From Cronobacter turicensis z3032 (lineage in GTDB: Bacteria > Pseudomonadota > Gammaproteobacteria > Enterobacterales > Enterobacteriaceae): a stretch of DNA of 64,000 bases. Made by a program: the position numbers and the translations under genes. The DNA lies in contig FN543093.2 in the NCBI GenBank assembly GCA_000027065.2, positions 2,794,074 through 2,858,073 of the forward strand, read 5' to 3'. Shown piece by piece: positions 48,488 through 58,971 of this stretch; within the stretch, counting starts at the first letter, position 1, and every line of letters starts with the position of its first letter. The notes beneath the pieces are model-generated. The model saw only the letters and a program-made list of their open reading frames with translations. It was not told where the DNA came from and did no database searches.

Positions 48488-49889
48488 TTATTCCTTCAAC
48501 TCATTATGAATTTTTGTCTTCATAACCATAATGAGGACGAAAATACAGGTTATTACTTTTATGAATAATGAAAGCCACAACGTTAAAGAGTCAAGATAAA
48601 CCACAAAGAAATATGAAGCCAATAATATAACAGAATACCATAACAGTAGAATCCATGATATTGGATTAGATCTTAACATTTTTGTAGCTATAAGATAATG
48701 GAAAAATGCAAGCATCAAATATGCTACAACTGTAGCCCATGCCGCGCCATGTATCCCGTACTTGGGTATAAGAAGATAATTAAGTGAAATGTTAATTGTT
48801 ACAGCAAGTAATGTTCCAATAGAAACAAGTATTGTCTTCTTCTTATAAAATGTAAAGTTTACATAGCTTAAGTAAATATGAATTAAAGAGTTACCTATCA
48901 AAATGACTGGAACTACAGTGAAACTTTCTCTATATCGATAATCAGCTAAAATTTCAACCATTTGCTTTGAAAAGAGAATAGTTAAAAAAGATATCACAAG
49001 CATCAATATTGAGCTTTTATTTATAATATGAACTATTTTTTCATTTTGGTTTGAATCAAGCAGTTTATATAATCTAGGCTGCCAGGAAGAGTTCCAAGCC
49101 ATAACCACTACCAATATGCACATTCCGATGTTATATGCAAAAGAATATATACCCGCTTGCCCTTCACCTAACATTTTAGCGATAAATAATCTATCAACTT
49201 GAGAAAGTAACGCATTTGAAAGGACATGTATAATTAAAGGAGAACTAAATGCTATTGCAGAGATAAAATATTTTAAATTAAACTTAAAAACAGCTATTTT
49301 CTTCAATTGCACAGCGATATAAATTAACAATATTAAACTAACAACAAGCTGAGCATAAATTTTAGCAAGATATTTATCTTTAGTTAATAGCCATGCAAAT
49401 AAAAAAATAAACAAAAACTTCCGATACTTTACTCACTATATTTATTTTAACAAAACCAGAACTAAGCCGTGCCCCTTGTAAATAACTAGTATATATATAT
49501 ATATAGCTTAATAAAATACAAATGGAAACAACCCAATATATATCGGGTTTACTAATGCTCAGTAAAACTGCAAGCGGTGCAGCAAAATACACACTTAAAG
49601 CCACTAATATTACTTGTGCAGCGGTTAGCCCCCACAAGACAGACCCAAGATATACTGGAAAATCAACATCATTTTTCATGTAGGCATTGATGACTGCATT
49701 CTGCAGATTCAAGCTTATAAAAACATATAAAATCATGACTGCAGAATTAATAAGAGACATTCGCCCATAATCCTCTGGCGAAATTATTCTTGATAGCAAT
49801 GGCAGCGAGATGAACATGAATCCTTTAACAAAAAGATCACCTAAAAAATAATTTAAAAAATCTTTAAATGTTTTATTTTTATTGCTCAT
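48488..49889 (-). pseudogene. wzx: O-antigen flippase Wzx, frameshifted
   Basis: This is a polytopic lipid-linked O-unit flippase of the polysaccharide transport (MOP) family. The N-terminal frame (start ATG 49889) has FLGDLFVKGFMFISLPLLSRIISPEDYGRMSLINS, the classical Wzx opening. The C-terminal frame (48488-49414) has LIIHVLSNALLSQVDRLFIAKMLGEGQAGIYSFAYNIG. The two overlap around a T7 run on the coding strand (49401-49407); one extra T would join them into about 467 residues, a normal Wzx length. It is either a true frameshift or a homopolymer sequencing error. Confidence 0.88.
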
Positions 49890-49891
49890 AA

Positions 49892-50947
49892 TCAAATGCT
49901 ATCCACATAAGCAGCGACCTGTGCTTGTGCTATTTCTTTTTCATTATATAAGCTAGCACCGCAGGCGTAGTGTTCATAATTTTCATCCATTATATTTAAC
50001 GCATCAATAAAAGATTTTTCATTATTTACATCAAAAACAATACCGTTCTTGTCATTGACTAAATCACTGTGACAGCCTACATGGTTACTAACTATTACGG
50101 GAAGCCCTAATGTTAAAGCTTCTTCTACTACTAGCCCCCATGGTTCAGATAAAGAGGGAAGAATAAAACAATCACTCATAAGTAATTCATGTGATAATTT
50201 TTTATTTTCAATATACCCTAAAAATTTGATGTTATTGTATCTTTCATCTTCAAGCTGTTTTTTTAAAGAGCCCTCGCCGATTAGAATCAATTCATAAGGA
50301 AGAGATTTGAATACATTGACGATGAATTCAATATTTTTTTCAGGTGAAATCCTCCCAACATAGATAAATCGAAGAGGCTTGTTTCTACGATATTTTTTTT
50401 TATTAAGCAATTCAGTTTCGTTAAAGTTAGAAAGACCAACACCATGCGTAATCACAGTCTGGCCTTTAAAAGATAAAGTTTCCAGTATCGCTTTTTGTAA
50501 CTGCCCTGAAGGATAAGCTAATGACATACGCCCTATAGCTAATTTCTTCAAAAACCAAGTTAAACCGCTTTTCTTTGTTTCGATAATACTACTTTCGATT
50601 ACTATCGCATTTTTTTCCCTTTTGTTAAATAATGCTGCTAAGGTAACCTCTTTCACTTCCCATCCTGAAAAAACAATTTTTTTGTATGAGATCGTTCGTA
50701 ATTTTTTCAGCAGATTAAATAATGTTAAAGTTTTGCTTCGATCTTCAAAATTACCTTCATTTAGGAACAAATGGTCAAACTTAAAATCAAAAGAATAAAA
50801 ATTTTCGTTCCGAATTTTAGACTCATTTGAAACGAATATAACTAATATTTCTTTATGCTTACTTATCTCATTAAATAGATTGACTTTATAAAAAGCAGGC
50901 ACGTTAGTAAGAAATACTGCATCATATTCTTTTCTATTAGATTTCAT
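49892..50947 (-). CDS. Glycosyltransferase family 4 protein
   Basis: This 351-residue GT-B enzyme has a divergent N-terminal domain (YDAVFLTNVPAFYKVNLFNEISKHKEILVIFVS). The C-terminal nucleotide-sugar domain includes LRFIYVGRISPEKNIEFIVNVFKSLPYELILIGEG and DCFILPSLSEPWGLVVEEALTLGLPVIVSNHVG, with the E-x7-E motif. It probably adds one sugar of the O-unit at the cytoplasmic face of the inner membrane. Its start overlaps the previous gene by 11 bases and its stop precedes wzx by two bases. The sugar is unknown. Confidence 0.85.
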   Translation of the reverse strand: MKSNRKEYDAVFLTNVPAFYKVNLFNEISKHKEILVIFVSNESKIRNENFYSFDFKFDHLFLNEGNFEDRSKTLTLFNLLKKLRTISYKKIVFSGWEVKEVTLAALFNKREKNAIVIESSIIETKKSGLTWFLKKLAIGRMSLAYPSGQLQKAILETLSFKGQTVITHGVGLSNFNETELLNKKKYRRNKPLRFIYVGRISPEKNIEFIVNVFKSLPYELILIGEGSLKKQLEDERYNNIKFLGYIENKKLSHELLMSDCFILPSLSEPWGLVVEEALTLGLPVIVSNHVGCHSDLVNDKNGIVFDVNNEKSFIDALNIMDENYEHYACGASLYNEKEIAQAQVAAYVDSI

Positions 50948-52034
50948 TCAATAACTCTCGCCATTTAGCAATTACATTTGATTCCTTGAATTTATCTACA
51001 GAAGCCGCAGATTTTTTCTGTAACATTTTTCTTTTGTCTTCATTATTTATAAGGAATGATATCGATTGCGATAGCTTTTTTATATCCCCGGTGGGAACTA
51101 AAACGCCGTTATCGCGTGTGATTATGGTTTTTGGACCTGCTGGGCAGTCGAAACTAATACATGCTAAACCGCAGCTAAGTGCTTCTATGAGCACCATTCC
51201 CAGACCTTCGAATCGAGAAGAGAGTACAAATATTTCGGATGAATAATATAACTGCTGAATATCAGTTTGGAAGGGGATTATTTTAGCGTTGGCTATTTTT
51301 AATTTTGTTATGAGCGCAGTTAAATTATCATGCTCTTCTCCATCTCCAACAATCTTTAAGCACCAGTCATGAGTATCGGCTTCAGCCCATGCCTGGAGGA
51401 GCAGGTCAAACCCCTTTTGTTTAGTTAATCGCCCTACAGCCAACACAATCTTTTGTTTTATTTCATTTTGAGAAGTATCAAATTCTTTAAAGCTGACAAT
51501 ATTTGGTATGATTTTATGCTTCTTCCGCGGTAGCCATTTTAAGTATTTATGCTGATCTTCAGGGGTCTGTGATACTACTGCTGAAAATCTTGGATATAAC
51601 TTCTCCCTAATTTTCCTTAACACCGCATTACCGACATCGTGTTCAAAATGCTCAATCGCAATAATTTTGCTTTTTTTTGCAAGCAAAGCTAACAAAAACG
51701 ACATTTTTATATCGCATGACAGAAGTACATCATTTTTACTAGGGTTAAAATTTATATTTTTTAGCTGCTTAAGTTTCCTCATTATGTATATGAAATCAAA
51801 TTTTAATCCTGAAATCCCTTTTAGATTACGATTGTACATACTTGTTTCGAAATCATCGTATAAGTATATTACATTGATCTCTTCAGCCGGAATAAATGTC
51901 AGATTCTTAGAAGATCGATATAAGCTAATGATAGTAACATCATAATATTTAGCCAAACCATTGGCTAAAGCTACTGAAACACGTTCAATTCCACCTTTCG
52001 CGCTTAAATCGCCTAGGAAAATATACAGTTTCAT
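50937..52034 (-). CDS. Glycosyltransferase family 4 protein
   Basis: This 365-residue GT-B enzyme has the N-terminal motif DLSAKGGIERVSVALANGLAKYYDVTIISLY. The C-terminal domain has IVLAVGRLTKQKGFDLLLQAWAEADTHDWCLKIVGDG and SSEIFVLSSRFEGLGMVLIEALSCGLACISFDCPAGP, with the E-x7-E motif. It resembles the GalNAc/Gal-adding family 4 enzymes of other O-antigen clusters. Specificity is not predictable here. It overlaps the upstream glycerophosphotransferase gene by four bases (ATGA). Confidence 0.86.
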   Translation of the reverse strand: MKLYIFLGDLSAKGGIERVSVALANGLAKYYDVTIISLYRSSKNLTFIPAEEINVIYLYDDFETSMYNRNLKGISGLKFDFIYIMRKLKQLKNINFNPSKNDVLLSCDIKMSFLLALLAKKSKIIAIEHFEHDVGNAVLRKIREKLYPRFSAVVSQTPEDQHKYLKWLPRKKHKIIPNIVSFKEFDTSQNEIKQKIVLAVGRLTKQKGFDLLLQAWAEADTHDWCLKIVGDGEEHDNLTALITKLKIANAKIIPFQTDIQQLYYSSEIFVLSSRFEGLGMVLIEALSCGLACISFDCPAGPKTIITRDNGVLVPTGDIKKLSQSISFLINNEDKRKMLQKKSAASVDKFKESNVIAKWRELLNEI

Positions 52035-53191
52035 GACAAACTCTTCATCAATTCAACGACTCTCTGGCTACTATTAGCATCATCATATTTGTTTATTATG
52101 CTATTTACCTGACCGCGTCTTTCAGTATACTCATCGTTACCGGAGATAATTTTATCAATCGATTCTAATAAAGAATTCTGATTATTTACCTTATCTCCGG
52201 GCGTCCAAAAATCAAACGGCTCTAATGTAAATCCACCCCGCGATGAGCTATACGCATCAACATCTGGAACAAGAAAGACTATAGGTTTATTTAAAATTAG
52301 GTAATCCAGATAAATTGAAGAATAATCTGTGATTAAAATATCGATTAAGGAAAGTAGCTGATTCAAGTCAATATTTTTTTGAGTAAGTTCTTCAGAACTT
52401 ATGATAGTAATATTGGAACTTAATGTTGCAACCCCTCGGAAATATTCTTCTTCGTAAGGGTGAAGTTTTAATATCAGATGCGCATTATTTTTTTCAAGGT
52501 AACCATCTATTTCATTTAATGAAAAATCATCTACTCTAAGGAAATTGTTATCAGTAATCTCAACACCATCAGAATATCTTTTATCTTCATTATTCATTCG
52601 AAAAGTAGGTGCAAGCATAATTATTTTTTTATTCTTGCAAGATTCAAGACCAACATTAGCTAACTCAATTGGTTTGAATAAAAAATCATTACGAGGCTGG
52701 CCTGTGATATATACATTATTAGCTTTTTCACGAAAACTAGCTGATATTATTGAGCGCATTACTTCTGAAGTGGCAATCCTGATTGCGGAATAGTCAATCA
52801 TTCCTTTATAATCATTCTCACCCAAATAACAAATTTTCTTAAAAGGCATCCCATGCCACAAACTAATGTATCTTTGATTTCTGGCAACAGGTCCTATCAT
52901 TTCATTATGCGTTGTAATTATATATTTACTGGTGAAGTAGTAATAATATTCCTTTAAAGAACCAGTAATAACCTTGCTAAAATTGGACTGATTTATATCC
53001 TTTTTTAAGGACCAAACGATGTGATAAGGTAGGTTATTTTCTATAATATAATCGCTTAATGCTTTGCAATTACCCGAGTAGTCTGGTTTGCTTTTAAAAA
53101 AAATTCTATTATTTTTCTTTGGAATGAAATAATTTAGCAGTGATATTGTTTTACTTACTGTTTTTCTTAATATTTTTTTAAAGGTAATCAT
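52031..53191 (-). CDS. CDP-glycerol glycerophosphotransferase family protein (TagB/TagF-like)
   Basis: The product is a 386-residue protein. SLWHGMPFKKICYLG carries the catalytic His and the C-terminal part has LKLHPYEEEYF and LITDYSSIYLDYLILNKPIVFL, the standard motifs of the glycerophosphotransferase family known from teichoic acid synthesis. It should transfer glycerol phosphate from CDP-glycerol onto the O-unit. It is preceded by the gene for the CDP-glycerol-forming enzyme with an ATGA overlap, so donor synthesis and transfer are coupled. Both genes are AT-rich like the rest of the cluster. Confidence 0.88.
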   Translation of the reverse strand: MITFKKILRKTVSKTISLLNYFIPKKNNRIFFKSKPDYSGNCKALSDYIIENNLPYHIVWSLKKDINQSNFSKVITGSLKEYYYYFTSKYIITTHNEMIGPVARNQRYISLWHGMPFKKICYLGENDYKGMIDYSAIRIATSEVMRSIISASFREKANNVYITGQPRNDFLFKPIELANVGLESCKNKKIIMLAPTFRMNNEDKRYSDGVEITDNNFLRVDDFSLNEIDGYLEKNNAHLILKLHPYEEEYFRGVATLSSNITIISSEELTQKNIDLNQLLSLIDILITDYSSIYLDYLILNKPIVFLVPDVDAYSSSRGGFTLEPFDFWTPGDKVNNQNSLLESIDKIISGNDEYTERRGQVNSIINKYDDANSSQRVVELMKSLS

Positions 53192-53583
53192 CTCAGTGTC
53201 TTCACAACTTCAATAATTTCTGTAGTTGATACTGATGGTGTTCTTGGTAAATATATTACATCACATATATCATTTACCCAGTCGAATCGTCCAGCCCAGT
53301 CATCACCCATAACCAGCGTATCCGCTTTGTAATGCTTTATATATTCTTTTTTTAGCTCTAAAGATTCTTCAATAAATACCTCATTTACCACTCTAAGAGA
53401 ATTTATAATACGACAACGGTCTTCCTGATTATAAATAGGGTAACGTCCTTTTTTACTGAAGTTTAATTTATCTGAACTTACACCAACGATTAAATGATCG
53501 CCAAAAGATGCTGCACGCTCAAGGATATTTACATGACCAACATGAAAAACATCAAATGTTCCAAATGTAATGATTCTCTTCAT
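53188..53583 (-). CDS. tagD: Glycerol-3-phosphate cytidylyltransferase (TagD-like)
   Basis: This 131-residue nucleotidyltransferase has the signature TFDVFHVGHVNIL (HxGH) at 8-20 and PRTPSVSTTEII near the C-terminus, corresponding to the RTxGISTT motif. Its length fits TagD/GCT. It makes CDP-glycerol from CTP and glycerol 3-phosphate in the cytoplasm. It is the first gene of the O-antigen operon, only 18 bases downstream of the JUMPstart/ops element. An ethanolamine-phosphate or other cytidylyltransferase is possible, but the neighbour supports glycerol. Confidence 0.9.
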   Translation of the reverse strand: MKRIITFGTFDVFHVGHVNILERAASFGDHLIVGVSSDKLNFSKKGRYPIYNQEDRCRIINSLRVVNEVFIEESLELKKEYIKHYKADTLVMGDDWAGRFDWVNDICDVIYLPRTPSVSTTEIIEVVKTLR

Positions 53584-53600
53584 CGTTCTCTCGCAATAAG

Positions 53601-53639
53601 TAAGCTACCGCCCCTGGCTCAACAGCTACCAGTGCACTG
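53601..53639 (-). promoter_or_regulatory. JUMPstart sequence with ops element
   Basis: Read on the minus strand this is the 39-base JUMPstart of polysaccharide clusters, beginning CAGTGCACTGGTAGCTGTTG. It includes ops (GGCGGTAGCTT, 53602-53612), which recruits RfaH to RNA polymerase so that long O-antigen operons are transcribed to the end. Confidence 0.94.
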
Positions 53640-53698
53640 CATAAAAATTCATGTTTCCACAAGCTCATTTTACGTGCTGCCAGTTACCCAGTATCCTC

Positions 53699-53729
53699 AG
53701 TATATTGAATTCACTATTTGCTCGTTCAA
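53699..53729 (-). promoter_or_regulatory. Possible O-antigen operon promoter
   Basis: TTGAAC (53724-53729 on the minus strand) and TATACT (53699-53704) lie 19 bases apart, upstream of JUMPstart. The spacer is longer than optimal. It is the best candidate I see in the galF to tagD gap. Confidence 0.35.
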
Positions 53730-53804
53730 TCTCTTCGTCTAGCAAGGATGAAACTAGTCTTTTTCACGAAGTATTTTTATTAGGAATTTTGTAAATTCTT
53801 ATAA

Positions 53805-53857
53805 GAAAAAAGGCAGACATTGTGAATTGAGATGTTCATCAATCACAACAACCTGCC
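53805..53857 (-). terminator. Probable terminator of galF
   Basis: On the minus strand GGCAG...CTGCC enclose an inner TGTGA...TCACA pairing and end in T6. It lies 42 bases after the galF stop codon. The stem is interrupted, so read-through into the O-antigen operon is possible. Confidence 0.55.
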
Positions 53858-53898
53858 GTTTTGTAAAGACTTAGAGTTCAACCACGCTCCACTGCGTT

Positions 53899-54792
53899 TT
53901 ATTTAGAAAGCAGCTTCTGAATCTGGTTACGGAACTTCTGCCCTTCTTTCAGGTTACGCAGGCCGTAGTTGACGAACGCCTTCATATAACCCATTTTTTT
54001 GCCGCAATCGTAGCTTTCGCCGGTCATCAGCATCGCTTCAACAGGCTGATTCTCGTTAAGGCGCGCGATGGCGTCAGTCAACTGGATACGTCCCCAGGCG
54101 CCCGGCTCGGTTTTCGCGAGTTCTTCCCAGACATCCGCGGACAGCACATAACGCCCGACCGCCATCAGATCAGAATTCAGCGTCTGCGGCTGGTCTGGCT
54201 TCTCGATGAAGTCGACGATACGGCTGATTTTACCTTCGGTATCCAGCGCATCCTGGGTGGTGATCACGGAGTATTCAGAGAGATCGCCTGCCATACGCTT
54301 GGCCAGTACCTGGCTGCGGCCATTTTCCTGGAAGCGCGCAATCATAGCGGCCAGGTTATAACGCAGCGGGTCAGCAGAAGCGGCGTCAATAATAACATCC
54401 GGCAGTACGACCACAAACGGGTTGTCGCCAATAATCGGGCGGGCACACAGAATGGAGTGCCCAAGGCCCAGCGGCTGCGCCTGACGCACGTTCATGATGG
54501 TCACGCCCGGCGGGCAGATAGACTGCACTTCTGCAAGCAGCTGACGCTTCACACGCTGTTCAAGCAGCGCTTCGAGTTCGTAAGAGGTGTCGAAGTGGTT
54601 CTCAACCGCGTTCTTGGAGGAGTGGGTAACCAGCACAATTTCCTTGATTCCCGCCGCTACGATTTCGTCGACAATATACTGAATCATTGGCTTATCGACG
54701 ATAGGTAGCATTTCCTTCGGAATAGCCTTAGTGGCTGGCAGCATATGCATGCCGAGCCCGGCTACCGGGATGACTGCTTTTAAATTAATCAT
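53899..54792 (-). CDS. galF: GalF, UDP-glucose pyrophosphorylase homologue
   Basis: This 297-residue protein is very similar to E. coli GalF (297 residues): [40 protein letters not shown] and [20 protein letters not shown]. GalF is a GalU paralogue with low activity that modulates UDP-glucose supply. The ATG at 54792 follows GGGAGAG. galF is the standard boundary gene between the colanic-acid and O-antigen clusters. The upstream 171 bases contain a TATAAT (54821-54826 on the minus strand) that may be its -10. Confidence 0.95.
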   Translation of the reverse strand: MINLKAVIPVAGLGMHMLPATKAIPKEMLPIVDKPMIQYIVDEIVAAGIKEIVLVTHSSKNAVENHFDTSYELEALLEQRVKRQLLAEVQSICPPGVTIMNVRQAQPLGLGHSILCARPIIGDNPFVVVLPDVIIDAASADPLRYNLAAMIARFQENGRSQVLAKRMAGDLSEYSVITTQDALDTEGKISRIVDFIEKPDQPQTLNSDLMAVGRYVLSADVWEELAKTEPGAWGRIQLTDAIARLNENQPVEAMLMTGESYDCGKKMGYMKAFVNYGLRNLKEGQKFRNQIQKLLSK

Positions 54793-54963
54793 TTTCTCTC
54801 CCACCTCAAAAGGTTGATGAATTATAGTCGTTTACCGGACATAAGCCAGTATGAATTTATCCATGGCGTAAGCGCCACAGCCCCGCGACTCTCAGGGAAA
54901 GTGGTTATACCTTCTATGAATTCATACCGTTAATCGCCAGGATAATTCGTAAAGTCCGGTCAA

Positions 54964-56382
54964 TCATTTTGTGATCCGCGTCGGCAGCGCAAAATTCAGC
55001 ATTTCCGTATTCACGTGCTGATGATCCACCCGGTCGATGTCGACTGAACTCTGCCCTTTCTCGTTCACGGCCTGGATGTTCGCAAGCGACAGTAGCGTAT
55101 CGTCTTTAGCCATAAAGCGGCCGCGCACATCTTTGCGCAGATCAAAGCGCATCTTCAGCGCCGGGCCAACGGACGACTCCTGCATCACTTTCACGTTACG
55201 CACAAACAGGTGCTGCGGCTTGTTATGCAGCTCAAGCGTCGCGCGCTTCATATCCACGTTCGTGATAGCGACAAACGAGGTGGCATTCCCGGAGGAGATC
55301 TGGATCCCGCGCAGCTTATAAGGCAGGGTGCGGTTATCCATGCAGATATTGTTCAGCTTGAAGTTCTGCGGAATCGACAGGTAATTGCCTTTAATAACCC
55401 CGTAGCCGATCAGCATCCCGGCGCTGTTCACCATATTCACGTCATCAATGAGGAAGTTATCGCAGCCGTAAATCGCGACCGTCGCGTTATCGATGCCCGC
55501 GGTTTTACTGAAGTCCGGCGTGATGTTTTTCGCTTTTACATTGCGGATGACGAAATGTTTGCCGTTCTCCACATGCACCAGCTGGCGACAGTTGCTGCCG
55601 GTGATGTTCGCCACCACGAAGTTCTTCACCGCCTGGCTTTCCGGGTAGGCATTATCGTAGGTGCTGCCCGCAAGGCCGATGCCGATGCCCCAGTTGATTT
55701 TGCCGTTGGTGCAGTTGATCTGGTCAAGGACGTGGTCGGAGATAAGAAGCTCCGAATCGTTGATCGCGACGTTCCATTCGATGGCGTCGCCCTGGAGCCG
55801 TTCAAAGCGTCCATGAGTGATACGCACGTCGCGCAGTTCGTTATGAAATCCCTGGCGCAGAATGCCGTAGTTGGCGTCGTGGATGTAGATATCGTCAATC
55901 ACCAAGCCCTGCATCTTCTGCGGCTTTTTGCCGCCGATGTAAATCTGCATCACCGGGCCGAAGCCGCTCATCTCGATGCCTTTAATCGCCACCTGCGAGC
56001 CGCGCACGTCGAGAATGATGTTATGCAGGCGCCCTTTTTTCTCGCCCAGGATCTGGCAGCCGTCCTGGAGAATAAAACGTCCTTTGCCGTTGCCTTTGAG
56101 CGCGCCGAGCACCCGCAGGGTTTTCCCGGCCGGCATAAACACCGGGCTGTTGATATTGTCACAGGTGAGACTGGCGGGCACTTCTACGGTCTGCGCCTCA
56201 CTGAAGGCAAGCTTAAACGCCTGGGGCCAGTTGTCCTTGTAGAAATCAGCGACATTCACGGTTTTGCCGCCCGTCACGGCATGGGCGGCGCGGCTGTGCA
56301 GCAGCGGCATCAGCGCCGCAGCGGCGCCGGCCTGCACGAAAGTCCGGCGGGAAAGACGCCCGGACGACATGATTTTACGCAT
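54964..56382 (-). CDS. wcaM: Colanic acid biosynthesis protein WcaM
   Basis: This 472-residue protein starts with a twin-arginine-type signal ([26 protein letters not shown]), so it is probably exported folded. The mature part has a right-handed beta-helix character and matches E. coli WcaM (464 residues): [37 protein letters not shown]. It is the last gene of the colanic-acid operon. Its role is unclear; family data link it to colanic-acid assembly or modification. Confidence 0.92.
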   Translation of the reverse strand: MRKIMSSGRLSRRTFVQAGAAAALMPLLHSRAAHAVTGGKTVNVADFYKDNWPQAFKLAFSEAQTVEVPASLTCDNINSPVFMPAGKTLRVLGALKGNGKGRFILQDGCQILGEKKGRLHNIILDVRGSQVAIKGIEMSGFGPVMQIYIGGKKPQKMQGLVIDDIYIHDANYGILRQGFHNELRDVRITHGRFERLQGDAIEWNVAINDSELLISDHVLDQINCTNGKINWGIGIGLAGSTYDNAYPESQAVKNFVVANITGSNCRQLVHVENGKHFVIRNVKAKNITPDFSKTAGIDNATVAIYGCDNFLIDDVNMVNSAGMLIGYGVIKGNYLSIPQNFKLNNICMDNRTLPYKLRGIQISSGNATSFVAITNVDMKRATLELHNKPQHLFVRNVKVMQESSVGPALKMRFDLRKDVRGRFMAKDDTLLSLANIQAVNEKGQSSVDIDRVDHQHVNTEMLNFALPTRITK

Positions 56383-56393
56383 AAAACCTCGGG

Positions 56394-57614
56394 TTACAGG
56401 GTTTGCAGCAGGCCCGCGAGTTCGCGGTAGATGCGCTGCTGGTTAAACTCGGTTTCCACTTTTTCACGGGCGCGGCTCAGCATTGGGCGCAGCGTCTGCT
56501 CGTCGATTTGCGCAAAGGCCTGAAGCTTGTCCGCCAGCGCATGCGCGTCGTTTTCCGGCACCAGCCAGCCCGATTTTTCGGCGTCGATCAGCTCCGGAAT
56601 ACCGCTGTGCTGCGTAGAGATAACCGGAATGCCGACCGCCATCGCTTCCATCAGCGCGACCGGAATACCTTCCATATCGCCATCCACGCCGGTGACGGAA
56701 GGCAGCAGGAACAGATCCGCCTCGTCGAGCATCGCTTTCACTTCATGGCTTGGCTTAAAGCCCGGCATAAACACGCAATCATCAAGACCATATTGCTCAA
56801 TCAGCGTGCGCAGACGGCGCTCCCACGGCCCGGTGCCCAGGATGTTGTAACGAAAGTCCACCCCGCGGCCTTTCAGCAGGCGGCAGGCCTCGATCGCCAC
56901 ATGCAGCCCCTTTTTCTCGGTCAGGCGCGCAACGGAGATAATCTCCAGCGGCGTACCCGGCTGCTTCAGCGGGCGCAGCGAGAACTTCTCCATGTCCACG
57001 CCCATACGGGAGACCGCGATTTTCTCCTGCGGGCAGCCCATCGCCTTCAGGCGTTCGGCCCACAGTTCGCTAATCGGCAGCATTAAATCGCCGCGGCGAA
57101 ACAGTTGCTGATACTCCGGCGTGTAGCGCGTGAGGACTTCACGGTGCGACACATCGATGCCATGAAACACGGTCGCGATTTTGCCGTCCAGCACGCCCAG
57201 TTCGCGAAGCTTGGCGGCAGTGACGCCCGCCGGGCCGAAATGCGCGATAAACACATCGGCCTTCAGCGTGCCGGGCACACGCCCGCAAATGGCCGAGAGA
57301 ATCAGGTTACGCGCCTCATCGCCGTAGCGGGCCATATTGAGCGCCCGCCAGGTGCGGCCGTTGAACAGCCCGCGGGCGGTATGTCTGGCGCGATATTTCA
57401 GCTTGGCGGCTTTGCCTTCCGGCTCTTCCAGCAGAAAGCGGGTTTTCTGCGCCAGGTTGTACTCGGTATACGCGGCATGGGTGTTTTTCAGATCGCCCTT
57501 CTGCAGCGAGACGATCTCCACCTCATACCCCATGTTGATAAAGCCGACTATCTGGTTCAGGACGAACGTTTCCGAGGCGACCGGAAATTTCAGCAGAAAG
57601 AAGCTGACTTTCAT
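56394..57614 (-). CDS. wcaL: Colanic acid glycosyltransferase WcaL
   Basis: This 406-residue GT4 enzyme is near the E. coli WcaL length and sequence. [63 protein letters not shown] and [45 protein letters not shown] donor-site residues are visible. It adds a sugar to the colanic-acid repeat at the inner membrane. Its start overlaps the wcaK stop codon by four bases. Confidence 0.94.
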   Translation of the reverse strand: MKVSFFLLKFPVASETFVLNQIVGFINMGYEVEIVSLQKGDLKNTHAAYTEYNLAQKTRFLLEEPEGKAAKLKYRARHTARGLFNGRTWRALNMARYGDEARNLILSAICGRVPGTLKADVFIAHFGPAGVTAAKLRELGVLDGKIATVFHGIDVSHREVLTRYTPEYQQLFRRGDLMLPISELWAERLKAMGCPQEKIAVSRMGVDMEKFSLRPLKQPGTPLEIISVARLTEKKGLHVAIEACRLLKGRGVDFRYNILGTGPWERRLRTLIEQYGLDDCVFMPGFKPSHEVKAMLDEADLFLLPSVTGVDGDMEGIPVALMEAMAVGIPVISTQHSGIPELIDAEKSGWLVPENDAHALADKLQAFAQIDEQTLRPMLSRAREKVETEFNQQRIYRELAGLLQTL

Positions 57615-58891
57615 CGGGCTCCTCCCGCGCGCATCAGCACGGATTTCACCATCTGATGACCCTTTTCGCGCTCGGCGGCGACCGCCGTGGCGAGGCGTTC
57701 ATTAATCGCCGGCAGCTGGCCGAGCGTATCGCCCACCATCGACTGCAACGAGCCGTCCAGCAGATGGCGGATCTCAATCGCCATTTCCGGCATGCCGAGC
57801 TGCTGCATGATGCCCGCGGACTTGTGTTCGTAGTTAATGGCAATCGCTGGCGTCCCGAAGTTCATCGAGATAATCGCCGAGTGCAGACGGGTGCCGACGG
57901 TCAGCTCGCACGCGCCGAGAATTTTGCCCATCTCAAGGTCGTTCAGTTCATCCATCACCACGTGGAAGCGCGACGGATCTTTCACGAGCTTGCTCAGGTT
58001 CAGCGCCACCATACGGTCATCTTTGTTGTAGCTGTCGATGCCGGTGCAGGTGGAGAGCGCCAGCACCTGATAACCTTCGTCGATAATGCGGTTCACCACA
58101 TTCGCGAAAGCCTGTTCGTAGGCCTGCTGGGTGGTGCCGAGACGTTTGTCGAACGGCGCCAGTTCGCGCAGCGTAATCGCCACGGTCTTGTCGCGCGCCG
58201 CCACGTCCAGCCAGTGCTGCACCGCGTAGCTCGCGACGAAATCCTCATTATGATGTTCAACCAGCCAGGCGGTATCGACGCCCAGCTCCACTTTCGAGGT
58301 GTCGATCTGGCCTTTCTTCATCAGGTCGAGACTCACGGTTTCACGCAGGATCAGCGCGTCGCAGTGGCCGAACACGTAGTTCGCGAGCTGATTAAACTGC
58401 GGCTCCTGGAACGGCCCGACGCTGTGGCCCACCATAAACAGCGGCTTTTTGGCCATAAAGGCGCACAGCGCATGTTCAAATTGCGGGGTGCCGTAGAGAT
58501 CGACGAAGAACGAGCCGCCGACCTGGATAATCGCGTCATAACCGCCAAGCAGCCCGACGAAATCGGTAAAGCCCTGCGGCAGAGAGATATTGCGCAGCTT
58601 CCCGTTGCCGGTCACTTTGGCGAGCAGCACCTGGTGCTGGTAGCGGCGGCGCAGCACTTTCTTCACGCGGCCCATCACGCCCGCCGCGTTATTAAACTGC
58701 TTCATCTGTTTGTAGAGCGGATCAGGCATGACCTCTCTGTCCAGCAGCCAGGCGGAGCTCACCGGGTAGCGGCTCATCACGTCCACGTCCGCGGCAGGAT
58801 CCTGAAGCGCTATCGCATCGATCAATCCGCGCAGGATAGCGCTGTCGCCACGGTTTCCGCAGGTGTGGTTGCCAAGAATGAGTAACTTCAT
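57611..58891 (-). CDS. wcaK: Colanic acid pyruvyl transferase WcaK
   Basis: This 426-residue polysaccharide pyruvyl transferase family protein is the same length as E. coli WcaK. The N-terminus MKLLILGNHTCGNRGDSAILRGLIDAI and the C-terminal CELTVGTRLHSAIISMNFGTPAIAINYEHKSAGIMQQLGM fit the family. It is thought to add the pyruvate ketal to the terminal galactose. The ATG at 58891 follows AGAGGTCAAC; a frame open to 58930 lacks a good start site. Confidence 0.94.
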   Translation of the reverse strand: MKLLILGNHTCGNRGDSAILRGLIDAIALQDPAADVDVMSRYPVSSAWLLDREVMPDPLYKQMKQFNNAAGVMGRVKKVLRRRYQHQVLLAKVTGNGKLRNISLPQGFTDFVGLLGGYDAIIQVGGSFFVDLYGTPQFEHALCAFMAKKPLFMVGHSVGPFQEPQFNQLANYVFGHCDALILRETVSLDLMKKGQIDTSKVELGVDTAWLVEHHNEDFVASYAVQHWLDVAARDKTVAITLRELAPFDKRLGTTQQAYEQAFANVVNRIIDEGYQVLALSTCTGIDSYNKDDRMVALNLSKLVKDPSRFHVVMDELNDLEMGKILGACELTVGTRLHSAIISMNFGTPAIAINYEHKSAGIMQQLGMPEMAIEIRHLLDGSLQSMVGDTLGQLPAINERLATAVAAEREKGHQMVKSVLMRAGGAR

Positions 58892-58971
58892 GTTGACCTC
58901 TGAAATATGCGCTCGCCCTGTTCGCCGCACGCTGGCAGCAGGGGCTTGCGCATCAATAATTTTTAACGGGA

